Notes under the pieces: model-generated
Database searches by the model: none
Told to the model about the DNA's origin: nothing
The model's input: the letters and a program-made list of their open reading frames with translations, nothing else
Assembly: GCA_964019165.1 (NCBI GenBank)
Contig: OZ025282.1
Location: 6,273,131 to 6,337,130, forward strand
Direction: 5' to 3'
From: Mastigias papua
Lineage: Eukaryota; Cnidaria; Scyphozoa; Rhizostomeae; Mastigiidae
Length of the DNA: 64,000 nucleotides
Translations under genes and position numbers: made by a program
Part shown: positions 1 through 52,269 of the stretch, one piece after another
How the letters are laid out: every line of letters starts with the position of its first letter
How positions within the stretch are numbered: the first letter of the stretch is position 1

Positions 1-596
1 TTGCAGTTCCCATATTTAAATGTAAGAAGTCTGGGAAGGAGTCCCGTATGTTAACCACTTTAGTTGGCAGTATCAGTGAAGTCACTAGCTATCATTCATT
101 GGTTCTAGGTCTACAAAAGAAGGGATAAACTATGGATACTGAACTTAGTGATTTAGTCATGGCAAGTGTTTCCTATCCTGCTGGGGAGGTACAACATCTG
201 TCAAAATCCTTGGAACACGTGCTATAATTTACTTTACTGACGAACCACAGCCTCCCCTTCCGCGTTAAACTACATTATCTAGAGCAAGTATGAATAGACC
301 TACAGGTAAAAGGGACACACTTTTGTACAATGGCATGGTTCTCTACTATACACTCAATATTGTTTGAGGGGGAAGGGTTGTAAATTTTAGTTGTTGTTGT
401 CGCGGAAGGTAACAGGGTCCTAAAAATATGTAGCTCTTTCAAGTACTTTTGATGTTTTCAGAGCCTTGTCTGGACCTTTTCGATGTTTACCCTTCCCAGG
501 GAAGCATTATTAGTTGTTGAATCAAAACTACCTGAGACTGTTACTAACAAGAAGTCTTCGATATTGTTATTATGTTTTTATATTCACTTCTCCCAG
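1..596. other. No gene resolved; probable intron or upstream flank
   Basis: No convincing coding exon is seen here. The stretch ends in a good splice acceptor (pyrimidine-rich, ending cttctcccag) just before the exon at 597, so at least its right part is probably intron. The reading frame of that exon stays open back to about 483, so a longer exon cannot be excluded, but the pyrimidine tract argues against it. Confidence 0.35.
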
Positions 597-38826
<38,230 letters not shown>

Positions 38827-39003
38827 TAGTTATGTATAGTTTGTTAAGTATATTTAGCTTGGTTCTAGGACTGGGTAAATATAGACTAATATTTGAATTA
38901 TAAGTGATTTCGGAAATCCAGCGTTGTGTTGAAACAGGTATTTCTAAGTTTGGGCAGCGACCAAATGCAGTTAGAAAGTTGGTAGGGTAGAATTTGTTCA
39001 GCC

Positions 39004-39009
39004 AATAAA
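39004..39009 (+). promoter_or_regulatory. Candidate polyadenylation signal AATAAA
   Basis: AATAAA lies about 178 nt after the stop of the RhoGEF, in a context with T/G-rich sequence downstream. It is the first exact signal after the stop that I noticed. Transcript ends are needed to confirm it. Confidence 0.45.
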
Positions 39010-40309
39010 TTTTGACATCTTATCTGAATGTTAGGCCTAAGCCTCCAGTAAAGCTGTCTAGCTTTTGTAAAGTTTGGAACCTGGTATTGTTCATTAACTT
39101 TAATACCGTCAATCCTCTGAAGACATGAAAAATTTTACACCAAATTTTATGCCCGTGTAGCATGGCATGTATCATGTCTGCCTCTCTTGTTTACATACAC
39201 ACTCATTCACTTACTCACTCAATCACTCTCTCTCGCATTTGGATCATGGGTGTTGTGTTTTGACACAACTTTGGATCATATGCGATGTATTTAAACACTG
39301 GATATTTTTAACATACAAAATCTAGTCCCATACTCTTTATAGAGTAGATAACTAACGTTTTTTTACCATGGGTATATTTTCGTTTGATTTGAATTTTTTT
39401 AGATTTTACAAACTTGGTAGCAATGTGTAGATTTGAAATTTGTTACCAAATAATATTGGATTGCTTTATTATCGTAATTTACAGAATCGGTTTCTATTGT
39501 GTTGTATAATGAGGCACATCTCTGTGTTTTGTTGGAAACAAGGCTAGTAGTACATATCCACATTCTACTTTTTCGTAAATTTTCCGCCCCTTATTCTCTC
39601 AACTACAACCGGAAAAGGGCCTTTTCTATTCATCTTAAGAAGGTGGTTTGCTAATTTGTGGATCAGTATCAGAGGTGGTGATTTTGTGACATGAGTAGCC
39701 TTTCAAGTTTATTAGATGATGATACTATGATACGGTGGCATTTAGAAGTGGTGTTAAGGCTTTTTCCTTATTTTACTCGTTCTAGGAGCTAGAGAATCCC
39801 TGTCTATTGAAGATATACGCCCTTAACTCGTAAGTATGGTTTCCCAGCAGATTAACTCATTATCTCATGAATTTTAGACAGTATCCCCCCCCCCCCAGTG
39901 CCATGGATCCTCTCACCGTAAACTTACATGCGTGGAATACGGTGAATAACCATTACCAACTATTGTTTCCAGTGTAGTCGATTTTTTGGTAAAAGACTAT
40001 TACTTTTGCAATAAGAAAATAATCAAATATTTGTCCCTGCTCACTAAATGTTATTGATTTTATTCTTAATTTTGCGATTAGCTATTGGGGAGTATGTATT
40101 TTAAAAACTTTATTTGTTACGTACCGACTTAATATCTCACTACATAATGAGACATATGCACTTTTGAGACTCATCATTGCCCCAAAGTTTAATCTTTCAT
40201 CTTTCAGTCTCATTAAACCATTAAGCCTATCGATAACAATTTCAAGCCAAACTTCATAACTTCTCAACCACTTGGATTGTCATCGCAAGATGACCTTACT
40301 TTCTATACA
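39010..40309. other. Intergenic region between the RhoGEF and the satellite
   Basis: AT-rich sequence with no gene seen on either strand. It contains a run of 11 C at about 39887-39897 and CACT/CATT-rich simple sequence near 39190-39230. The first recognisable, strongly diverged satellite copies appear at about 40310. Confidence 0.45.
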
Positions 40310-41455
40310 ACATTGCACAAATTCTAAATTTCCCTTTTGCAGCCTTGAAATTTTGCAGAAAATGAGCACACTACATCCCTTCATTTTGATTGTCGATTGA
40401 AAAAACGTTATGGAGTTGCCGCATTTCTTTATCACGCCTAAAGCTATAGCCTTGGTATTTTGCGCAAACATGATCAAAGGTTGAAATTCATTCCTTTTGA
40501 CTATAGATTCAAAAGTGATGAAAATCAGCCATTTTTGACCAGAACGTAAGGCCTTGGTATTTTGCACAGAACTGACAAACCTTGAAACTCATTCATTTTC
40601 ATTGCAGATTGAAAAGTGATGAAAATGAGACATTTTTTGCCAAGAAGTAAGGCTCTGGCCTTGGCATTTTGCACAAACTGAGAGACTTGGACATTCATTT
40701 TGATTGCAGATTGAGAAGTGATGAAAATGAGCCATTTTTGGGCAAACAATAAGACTATAGCCTGGGCATTTTGCACAACGCTGACCAAAATTGCATTTAA
40801 TTCACTTTGATTGCATATTGAGAATCAATGGACATGAGTCATTTTGGCTAAATAGTAAAACTATAGCCTGAGCATCTTTCCACAAAATAACAAACATTCG
40901 AATCATTCATTTTAAGTGCAGATTGAGAAGTCATACAAATGAACGGCCAAAATGTACGGCCATAACTTTGGTATTTTCCCCACAAGTGACCACAATTTAA
41001 ATTCACTCGGTTTGATTACAGATTGAAACTTAATGTACGTGGGCCATTTTACCTAACAAGTAAGGCTATACCCTTGGTAGTTTCCCTAAACATAACAAAC
41101 ATTAAATTAATTCATTTCTCATTGCAGATAGAGCAGTCATGACAATGCGCAACTTTTGGGGAGACAACAATGGCTATAGCCTTAGTATTAAACGTAATTC
41201 GTTTTGATTGCTGATTCAACCTTGATACAAATCAGCCATTTTTGGACAAAATGTAAGGGTATGCCCTTGGTATTTTCCCCAAAAGTAGCCACATTCAAAG
41301 TACTTCAACTGCAGACTAAAACGTCATGACTATCATCTTTTGCTAGTCAGACCTGACCGCTTCAAACTTTTCCCAATGCCCACACATCACAAAACTGCCA
41401 TTCATTTATATTGATTGCAGAGCAGGACCTCATACATAACAGCTAGTTTCAGATA
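40310..41455 (-). repeat. Diverged edge of the 107-bp satellite, reversed orientation
   Basis: About eleven copies spaced roughly 83-111 bp apart are seen as the reverse complement of the main satellite. Each has a word like gattgcagattgagaagtga, followed by tgaaaatgagccattttt and then a form of agccttggtattttgc. They differ strongly from each other, unlike the nearly identical copies to the right. Homology with the main unit is clear from the shared order of these words. Confidence 0.85.
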
Positions 41456-44400
41456 CAGCCCTACTTTTTCCCCAACAGTGGCTCATTTTCATCACTTTTC
41501 AATGTTCAATCAAAATCAATCAATTTCAAATTTGGTCATTTTTGAGCAAAATACCAAGGCTATAGCCTTACTTTTTGGCCAGAAATGCCTCATTTTCATC
41601 ACTTTTCAATGTTCAATCACAATCAATCAATTTCAAATTTGGTCATTTTTGAGCAAAATACCAAGGCTATAGCCTTACTTTTTGGCCAGAAATGCCTCAT
41701 TTTCATCACTTTTCAATGTTCAATCAAAATCAATCAATTTCAAATTTGGTCATGTTTGAGCAAACTACCAAGGCTATAGCCTTACTTTTTGGCCAAAAAT
41801 GCCTCATTTTCATCACTTTTCAATGTTCAATCAAAATCAATCAATTTCAAATTTGGTCATTTTTGAGCAAGATACCAAGGCTATAGCCTTACTTTTTGGC
41901 CAGAAATGCCTCATTTTCATCACTATTCAATGTTCAATCAAAATCAATCAATTTCAAATTTGGTCATTTTTGAGCAAAATACCAAGGCTATAGCCTTACT
42001 TTTTGGCCAAAACTGCCTCATTTTCATCACTTTTCAATGTTCAATCAAAATCAATCAATTTCAAATTTGGTCATTTTTAAGCAAAATACCAAGGCTATAG
42101 CCTTACTGTTTGGCCAAAAATGCCTCATTTTCATCACTTTTCAATGTTCAATTAAAATCAATCAATTTCAAATTTGGTCATGTTTGAGCAAAATACCAAG
42201 GCTATAGCCTTACTGTTTGGCCAAAAATGCCTCATTTTCATCACTTTTCAATGTTCAATCAAAATCAATCAATTTCAAATTTGGTCATTTTTGAGCAAGA
42301 TACCAAGGCTATAGCCTTACTTTTTGGCCAGAAATGCCTCATTTTCATCACTATTCAATGTTCAATCAAAATCAATCAATTTCAAATTTGGTCATTTTTG
42401 AGCAAAATACCAAGGCTATAGCCTTACTGTTTGGCCAAAACTGCCTCATTTTCATCACTTTTCAATGTTCAATCAAAATCAATCAATTTCAAATTTGGTC
42501 ATTTTTGAGCAAAATACCAAGGCTATAGCCTTACTGTTTGGCCAAAAATGCCTCATTTTCCTCACTTTTCAATGTTCAATCAAAATCAATCAATTTCAAA
42601 TTTGGTCATGTTTGAGCAAAATACCAAGGCTATAGCCTTACTGTTTGGCCAAAAATGCCTCATTTTCATCACTTTTCAATGTTCAATCAAAATCAATCAA
42701 TTTCAAATTTGGTCATTTTTGAGCAAAATACCAAGGCTATAGCCTTACTTTTTGGCCAAGAATGCCTCATTTTCATCACTTTTCAATGTTCAATCAAAAT
42801 CAATCAATTTCAAATTTGGTCATTTTTGAGCAAAATACCAAGGCTATAGCCTTACTTTTTGGCCAAAAATGCCTCATTTTCATCACTTTTCAATGTTCAC
42901 TCAAAATCAATCAATTTCAAATTTGGTCATTTTTGAGCAAAATACCAAGGCTATAGCCTTACTTTTTGGCCAAAAATGCCTCATTTTCATCACTTTTCAA
43001 TGTTCAATCAAAATCAATCAATTTCAAATTTGGTCATTTTTGAGCAACATACCAAGGCTATAGCCTTACTTTTTGGCCAAGAATGCCTCATTTTCATCAC
43101 TTTTCAATGTTCAATCAAAATCAATCAATTTCAAATTTGGTCATTTTTGAGCAAAATACCAAGGCTATAGCCTTACTTTTTGGCCAAAAATGCCTCATTT
43201 TCATCACTTTTCAATGTTCACTCAAAATCAATCAATTTCAAATTTGGTCATTTTTGAGCAAAATACCAAGGCTATAGCCTTACTTTTTGGCCAAAAATGC
43301 CTCATTTTCATCACTTTTCAATGTTCAATCAAAATCAATCAATTTCAAATTTGGTCATTTTTGAGCAAAATACCAAGGCTATAGCCTTACTGTTTGGCCA
43401 AAAATGCCTCATTTTCATCACTTTTCAATGTTCAATCAAAATCAATCAATTTCAAATTTGGTCATTTTTGAGCAAGATACCAAGGCTATAGCCTTACTTT
43501 TTGGCCAGAAATGCCTCATTTTCATCACTATTCAATGTTCAATCAAAATCAATCAATTTCAAATTTGGTCATTTTTGAGCAAAATACCAAGGCTATAGCC
43601 TTACTTTTTGGCCAAAACTGCCTCATTTTCATCACTTTTCAATGTTCAATCAAAATCAATCAATTTCAAATTTGGTCATTTTTAAGCAAAATACCAAGGC
43701 TATAGCCTTACTGTTTGGCCAAAAATGCCTCATTTTCATCACTTTTCAATGTTCAATTAAAATCAATCAATTTCAAATTTGGTCATGTTTGAGCAAAATA
43801 CCAAGGCTATAGCCTTACTGTTTGGCCAAAAATGCCTCATTTTCATCACTTTTCAATGTTCACTCAAAATCAATCAATTTCAAATTTGGTCATTTTTGAG
43901 CAAAATACCAAGGCTATAGCCTTACTTTTTGGCCAAAAATGCCTCATTTTCATCACTTTTCAATGTTCAATCAAAATCAATCAATTTCAAATTTGGTCAT
44001 TTTTTAGCAAAATACCAAGGCTATAGCCTTACTTTTTGGCCAAAAATGCCTCATTTTCATCACTTTTCAATGTTCAATCAAAATCAATCAATTTCAAATT
44101 TGGTCATTTTTGAGCAAAATACCAAGGCTATAGCCTTACTGTTTGGCCAAAAATGCCTAATTTTCATCACTTTTCAATGTTCAATAAAAATCAATCAATT
44201 TCAAATTTGGTCATTTTTGAGCAAAATACCAAGGCTATAGCCTTACTGCTTGGCCAAAAATGCCTCATTTTCATCACTTTTCAATGTTCAATCAAAATCA
44301 ATCAATTTCAAATTTGGTCATTTTTGAGCAAAATACCAAGGCTATAGCCTTACTTTTTGGCCAAAAATGCCTCATTTTCATCACTTTTCAATGTTCAATC

Positions 44401-47400
44401 AAAATCAATCAATTTCAAATTTGGTCATGTTTGAGCAAACTACCAAGGCTATAGCCTTACTTTTTGGCCACAAATGCCTCACTTTCATCACTTTTCAATG
44501 TTCAATCAAAATCAATCAATTTCAAATTTGGTCATTTTTGAGCAAAATACCAAGGCTATAGCCTTACTTTTTGGCCAAAAATGCCTCATTTTCATCACTT
44601 TTCAATGTTCAATCAAAATCAATCAATTTCAAATTTGGTCATTTTTGAGCAAAATACCAAGGCTATAGCCTTACTGTTTGGCCAAAAATGCCTCATTTTC
44701 ATCACTTTTCAATGTTCAATAAAAATCAATCAATTTCAAATTTGGTCATTTTTGAGCAAAATACCAAGGCTATAGCCTTACTGCTTGGCCAAAAATGCCT
44801 CACTTTCATCACTTGTCAATGTTCAATCAAAATCAATCAATTTCAAATTTGGTCATTTTTGAGCAAAATACCAAGGCTATAGCCTTACTTTTTGGCCAGA
44901 AATGCCTCATTTTCATCACTTTTCAATGTTCAATCAAAATCAATCAATTTCAAATTTGGTCATTTTTGAGCAAAATACCAAGGCTATAGCCTTACTTTTT
45001 GGCCAGAAATGCCTCATTTTCATCACTTTTCAATGTTCAATCAAAATCAATCAATTTCAAATTTGGTCATGTTTGAGCAAACTACCAAGGCTATAGCCTT
45101 ACTTTTTGGCCAAAAATGCCTCATTTTCATCACTTTTCAATGTTCAATCAAAATCAATCAATTTCAAATTTGGTCATTTTTGAGCAAGATACCAAGGCTA
45201 TAGCCTTACTTTTTGGCCAGAAATGCCTCATTTTCATCACTATTCAATGTTCAATCAAAATCAATCAATTTCAAATTTGGTCATTTTTGAGCAAAATACC
45301 AAGGCTATAGCCTTACTTTTTGGCCAAAAATGCCTCATTTTCATCACTTTTCAATGTTCAATCAAAATCAATCAATTTCAAATTTGGTCATTTTTGAGCA
45401 AAATACCAAGGCTATAGCCTTACTTTTTGGCCAAAAATGCCTCATTTTCATCACTTTTCAATGTTCAATAAAAATCAATCAATTTCAAACTTGGTCATTT
45501 TCAGCAAAATACCAAGGCTATAGCCTTACTGTTTGGCCAAACATGCCTCATTTTCATCACTTTTCAATGTTCAATCAAAATCAATCAATTTCAAATTTGG
45601 TCATTTTTTAGCAAAATACCAAGGCTATAGCCTTACTTTTTGGCCAAAAATGCCTCATTTTCATCACTTTTCAATGTTCAATCAAAATCAATCAATTTCA
45701 AATTTGGTCATTTTTGAGCAAAATACCAAGGCTATAGCCTTACTGTTTGGCCAAAAATGCCTAATTTTCATCACTTTTCAATGTTCAATAAAAATCAATC
45801 AATTTCAAATTTGGTCATTTTTGAGCAAAATACCAAGGCTATAGCCTTACTGCTTGGCCAAAAATGCCTCATTTTCATCACTTTTCAATGTTCAATCAAA
45901 ATCAATCAATTTCAAATTTGGTCATTTTTGAGCAAAATACCAAGGCTATAGCCTTACTTTTTGGCCAAAAATGCCTCATTTTCATCACTTTTCAATGTTC
46001 AATCAAAATCAATCAATTTCAAATTTGGTCATGTTTGAGCAAACTACCAAGGCTATAGCCTTACTTTTTGGCCACAAATGCCTCACTTTCATCACTTTTC
46101 AATGTTCAATCAAAATCAATCAATTTCAAATTTGGTCATTTTTGAGCAAGATACCAAGGCTATAGCCTTACTTTTTGGCCAAAAATGCCTCATTTTCATC
46201 ACTATTCAATGTTCAATCAAAATCAATCAATTTCAAATTTGGTCATTTTTGAGCAAAATACCAAGGCTATAGCCTGACTTTTTGGCCAAAAATGCCTCAT
46301 TTTCATCACTTTTCAATGTTCAATCAAAATCAATCAATTTCAAATTTGGTCATTTTTGAGCAAAATACCAAGGCTATAGCCTTACTGTTTGGCCAAAAAT
46401 GCCTCATTTTCATCACTTTTCAATGTTCAATAAAAATCAATCAATTTCAAATTTGGTCATTTTCAGCAAAATACCAAGGCTATAGCCTTACTTTTTGGCC
46501 AAAAATGCCTCATTTTCATCACTTTTCAATGTTCAATCAAAATCAATCAATTTCAAATTTGGTCATTTTTGAGCAAGATACCAAGGCTATAGCCTTACTG
46601 TTTGGCCAAGAATGCCTCATTTTCATCACTTTTCAATGTTCAATCAAATCAATCAATTTCAAATTTGGTCATTTTTGAGCAAAATACCAAGGCTATAGCC
46701 TTACTGTTTGGCCAAAAATGCCTCATTTTCATCACTTTTCAATGTTCAATCAAAATCAATCAATTTCAAATTTGGTCATTTTTGAGCAAGATACCAAGGC
46801 TATAGCCTTACTTTTTGGCCAGACATGCCTCATTTTCATCACTTTTCAATGTTCAATAAAAATCAATCAATTTCAAATTTGGTCATTTTCAGCAAAATAC
46901 CAAGGCTATAGCCTTACTGTTTGGCCAAAAATGCCTCATTTTCATCACTTTTCAATGTTCAATCAAATCAATCAATTTCAAATTTGGTCATTTTTAAGCA
47001 AAATACCAAGGCTATAGCCTTACTGTTTGGCCAAAAATGCCTCATTTTCATCACTTTTCAATGTTCAATTAAAATCAATCAATTTCAAATTTGGTCATGT
47101 TTGAGCAAAATACCAAGGCTATAGCCTTACTGTTTGGCCAAAAATGCCTCATTTTCATCACTTTTCAATGTTCAATCAAAATCAATCAATTTCAAATTTG
47201 GTCATTTTTGAGCAAGATACCAAGGCTATAGCCTTACTTTTTGGCCAGACATGCCTCATTTTCATCACTTTTCAATGTTCAATAAAAATCAATCAATTTC
47301 AAATTTGGTCATTTTCAGCAAAATACCAAGGCTATAGCCTTACTGTTTGGCCAAAAATGCCTCATTTTCATCACTTTTCAATGTTCAATCAAATCAATCA

Positions 47401-50400
47401 ATTTCAAATTTGGTCATTTTTAAGCAAAATACCAAGGCTATAGCCTTACTGTTTGGCCAAAAATGCCTCATTTTCATCACTTTTCAATGTTCAATTAAAA
47501 TCAATCAATTTCAAATTTGGTCATGTTTGAGCAAAATACCAAGGCTATAGCCTTACTGTTTGGCCAAAAATGCCTCATTTTCATCACTTTTCAATGTTCA
47601 CTCAAAATCAATCAGTTTCAAATTTGGTCATTTTTGAGCAAAATACCAAGGCTATAGCCTTACTTTTTGGCCAAAAATGCCTCATTTTCATCACTTTTCA
47701 ATGTTCAATCAAAATCAATCAATTTCAAATTTGGTCATTTTTGAGCAAAATACCAAGGCTATAGCCTTACTTTTTGGCCAAAAATGCCTCATTTTCATCA
47801 CTTTTCAATGTTCAATCAAAATCAATCAATTTCAAATTTGGTCATTTTTGAGCAAAATACCAAGGCTATAGCCTTACTGTTTGGCCAAAAATGCCTCATT
47901 TTCATCACTTTTCAATGTTCAATCAAAATCAATCAATTTCAAATTTGGTCATTTTTGAGCAAAATACCAAGGCTATAGCCTTACTGCTTGGCCAAAAATG
48001 CCTCATTTTCATCACTTTTCAATGTTCAATCAAAATCAATCAATTTCAAATTTGGTCATTTTTGAGCAAAATACCAAGGCTATAGCCTTACTGTTTGGCC
48101 AAAAATGCCTCATTTTCATCACTTTTCAATGTTCAATCAAAATCAATCAATTTCAAATTTGGTCATGTTTGAGCAAACTACCAAGGCTATAGCCTTACTT
48201 TTTGGCCACACATGCCTCACTTTCATCACTTTTCAATGTTCAATCAAAATCAATCAATTTCAAATTTGGTCATGTTTGAGCAAACTACCAAGGCTATAGC
48301 CTTACTTTTTGGCCAAAAATGCCTCATTTTCATCACTTTTCAATGTTCAATCAAAATCAATCAATTTCAAATTTGGTCATTTTTGAGCAAGATACCAAGG
48401 CTATAGCCTTACTTTTTGGCCAGAAATGCCTCATTTTCATCACTATTCAATGTTCAATCAAAATCAATCAATTTCAAATTTGGTCATTTTTAAGCAAAAT
48501 ACCAAGGCTATAGCCTTACTTTTTGGCCAAAAATGCCTCATTTTCATCACTTTTCAATGTTCAATCAAAATCAATCAATTTCAAATTTGGTCATTTTTGA
48601 GCAAAATACCAAGGCTATAGCCTTACTGTTTGGCCAAAAATGCCTCATTTTCATCACTTTTCAATGTTCAATCAAAATCAATCAATTTCAAATTTGGTCA
48701 TGTTTGAGCAAAATACCAAGGCTATAGCCTTACTGTTTGGCCAAAAATGCCTCATTTTCATCACTTTTCAATGTTCAATCAAAATCAATCAATTTCAAAT
48801 TTGGTCATTTTTGAGCAAAATACCAAGGCTATAGCCTTACTTTTTGGCCAAAAATGCCTCATTTTCATCACTTTTCAATGTTCAATAAAAATCAATCAAT
48901 TTCAAACTTGGTCATTTTCAGCAAAATACCAAGGCTATAGCCTTACTGTTTGGCCAAAAATGCCTCATTTTCATCACTTTTCAATGTTCAATCAAAATCA
49001 ATCAATTTCAAATTTGGTCATTTTTTAGCAAAATACCAAGGCTATAGCCTTACTTTTTGGCCAAAAATGCCTCATTTTCATCACTTTTCAATGTTCAATC
49101 AAAATCAATCAATTTCAAATTTGGTCATTTTTGAGCAAAATACCAAGGCTATAGCCTTACTGTTTGGCCAAAAATGCCTAATTTTCATCACTTTTCAATG
49201 TTCAATAAAAATCAATCAATTTCAAATTTGGTCATTTTTGAGCAAAATACCAAGGCTATAGCCTTACTGCTTGGCCAAAAATGCCTCATTTTCATCACTT
49301 TTCAATGTTCAATCAAAATCAATCAATTTCAAATTTGGTCATTTTTGAGCAAAATACCAAGGCTATAGCCTTACTTTTTGGCCAAAAATGCCTCATTTTC
49401 ATCACTTTTCAATGTTCAATCAAAATCAATCAATTTCAAATTTGGTCATGTTTGAGCAAACTACCAAGGCTATAGCCTTACTTTTTGGCCACAAATGCCT
49501 CACTTTCATCACTTTTCAATGTTCAATCAAAATCAATCAATTTCAAATTTGGTCATGTTTGAGCAAACTACCAAGGCTATAGCCTTACTTTTTGGCCAAA
49601 AATGCCTCATTTTCATCACTTTTCAATGTTCAATCAAAATCAATCAATTTCAAATTTGGTCATTTTTGAGCAAGATACCAAGGCTATAGCCTTACTTTTT
49701 GGCCAAAAATGCCTCATTTTCATCACTTTTCAATGTTCAATCAAAATCAATCAATTTCAAATTTGGTCATTTTTGAGCAAAATACCAAGGCTATAGCCTT
49801 ACTGTTTGGCCAAAAATGCCTCATTTTCATCACTTTTCAATGCTCAATCAAATCAATCAATTTCAAATTTGGTCATTTTTGAGCAAAATACCAAGGCTAT
49901 AGCCTTACTTTTTGGCCAAGAATGCTTCATTTTCATCACTTTTCAATGTTCAATCAAAATCAATCAATTTCAAATTTGGTCATTTTTGAGCAAAATACCA
50001 AGGCTATAGCCTTACTTTTTGGCCAAAAATGCCTCATTTTCATCACTTTTCAATGTTCAATCAAAATCAATCAATTTCAAATTTGGTCATGTTTGAGCAA
50101 ACTACCAAGGCTATAGCCTTACTTTTTGGCCACACATGCCTCACTTTCATCACTTTTCAATGTTCAATCAAAATCAATCAATTTCAAATTTGGTCATTTT
50201 TGAGCAAAATACCAAGGCTATAGCCTTACTTTTTGGCCAGAAATGCCTCATTTTCATCACTTTTCAATGTTCAATCAAAATCAATCAATTTCAAATTTGG
50301 TCATTTTGAGCAAAATACCAAGGCTATAGCCTTACTTTTTGGCCAAAAATGCCTCATTTTCATCACTTTTCAATGTTCAATCAAAATCAATCAATTTCAA

Positions 50401-51620
50401 ATTTGGTCATTTTTGAGCAAAATACCAAGGCTATAGCCTTACTTTTTGGCCAAAAATGCCTCATTTTCATCACTTTTCAATGTTCAATCAAAATCAATCA
50501 ATTTCAAATTTGGTCATTTTTGAGCAAAATACCAAGGCTATAGCCTTACTTTTTGGCCAAAATGCCTCATTTTCATCACTTTTCAATGTTCAATCAAAAT
50601 CAATCAATTTCAAATTTGGTCATTTTTGAGCAAAATACCAAGGCTATAGCCTTACTGTTTGGCCAAAAATGCCTCATTTTCATCACTTTTCAATGTTCAA
50701 TCAAAATCAATCAATTTCAAATTTGGTCATTTTTGAGCAAAATACCAAGGCTATAGCCTTACTTTTTGGCCAGAAATGCTTCATTTTCATCACTTTTCAA
50801 TGTTCAATCAAAATCAATCAATTTCAAATTTGGTCATTTTTGAGCAAGATACCAAGGCTATAGCCTTACTTTTTGGCCAAAAATGCCTCATTTTCATCAC
50901 TTTTCAATGCTCAATCAAATCAATCAATTTCAAATTTGGTCATTTTTGAGCAAAATACCAAGGCTATAGCCTTACTTTTTGGCCAAGAATGCTTCATTTT
51001 CATCACTTTTCAATGTTCAATCAAAATCAATCAATTTCAAATTTGGTCATTTTTGAGCAAAATACCAAGGCTATAGCCTTACTTTTTGGCCAAAAATGCC
51101 TCATTTTCATCACTTTTCAATGTTCAATCAAAATCAATCAATTTCAAATTTGGTCATGTTTGAGCAAACTACCAAGGCTATAGCCTTACTTTTTGGCCAC
51201 AAATGCCTCACTTTCATCACTTTTCAATGTTCAATCAAAATCAATCAATTTCAAATTTGGTCATTTTTGAGCAAAATACCAAGGCTATAGCCTTACTTTT
51301 TGGCCAGAAATGCCTCATTTTCATCACTTTTCAATGTTCAATCAAAATCAATCAATTTCAAATTTGGTCATTTTTGAGCAAAATACCAAGGCTATAGCCT
51401 TACTTTTTGGCCAGAAATGCCTCATTTTCATCACTTTTCAATGTTCAATCAAAATCAATCAATTTCAAATTTGGTCATGTTTGAGCAAACTACCAAGGCT
51501 ATAGCCTTACTTTTTGGCCAAAAATGCCTCATTTTCATCACTTTTCAATGTTCAATCAAAATCAATCAATTTCAAATTTGGCCATTTTTGAGCAAGATAC
51601 CAAGGCTTTAGCCTTACTTT
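41456..51620 (+). repeat. 107-bp satellite array, segment A (about 95 copies)
   Basis: A tandem array of a 107-bp AT-rich monomer: ggccaaaaatgcctcatttt, catcacttttcaatgttcaa, tcaaaatcaatcaatttcaa, atttggtcatttttgagcaa, aataccaaggctatagcctt, acttttt. Copies differ by a few recurrent changes (tcatgtttgag, gagcaagat, gagcaaact, actattc, actgttt, ccagaaatg, ttcaactt/ttcagc). These occur in repeated order, showing higher-order duplication. Some units are 106 or 105 bp long. 107 is not a multiple of three, so the short open frames shift frame each unit and are not coding. The last copy carries ctttagcc in place of ctatagcc at the junction with the next insertion. Confidence 0.98.
46718..47569 (+). 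repeat. Tandem duplication of a 426-bp four-monomer unit
   Basis: The blocks starting at 46718 and 47144 carry the same ordered set of variants (gagcaagat, ccagacatg, the shortened tcattttcagc, the 106-bp monomer with tcaatcaaatc, ttcaattaaaatc). This is a young higher-order duplication. Confidence 0.85.
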
Positions 51621-52269
51621 AACGTCTCTAGGCTCCTGAGCACTATGATATTGGCATAACAATACGTGTGAGATAACAGGAGAAGGAAGTTAGACAAAAG
51701 ATACTACTGGGCTGGCAGTAAATTGGGTCGTATCGTTGTATTCATAATAAACACAATTGTGAATCTCATTGTAACGTAAGTCAATGCATATCAGCAATTG
51801 AGTAGGGCTTAAGACTTTTATGCCCTGTATGCGAGACAGAATGTACATCTAGTATTTAACAGTATCGTTGCCATGGGTACAAATGGCAACCTCTCGAGAA
51901 AAGCGTTCTTCAGAGTGTCTTAGCTCACATGACGTATGGAAAGTATCCTCACTGTCGGATGAATAAAATCGACAATGATTGGTCGATACTGCTTTGTAAA
52001 CTTCATCAGATAGTTAGTAGTTCATGTGAGGTCTTGATAGGGTCTTCTTGGTCAAGGCAGGCAACATCAAGGATGGTCACTACAGAGTCCTTTGACAAAG
52101 TGAAGGAAGCTTCATGTGATTGTCTTTAGCTCAGGTAATGTCCAGAGGCGGCCTTCTTCTTCGAGTAGCCAAAATCATCGATGTTTATTCCATTTTTCAT
52201 TCACAGATATAAAACACAATTGGACATAAAAAGGTCACATATGCAATTGTATTCCGTAAATATCTAGGA
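51621..52269. other. Left arm of the insertion
   Basis: Unique sequence with no recognised gene. An open frame of 66 residues (51929-52129, +) has no known motif. Confidence 0.5.

Noticed and set aside
40082..40788. Minus-strand open frames of 60-95 residues
   Set aside because: They translate the diverged reversed satellite copies (IFITFQS-like words) and do not continue as a gene.
41456..51620. CRISPR-like array (regular direct repeats)
   Set aside because: There are no unique spacers: the whole 107-bp unit is repeated. The context is eukaryotic.
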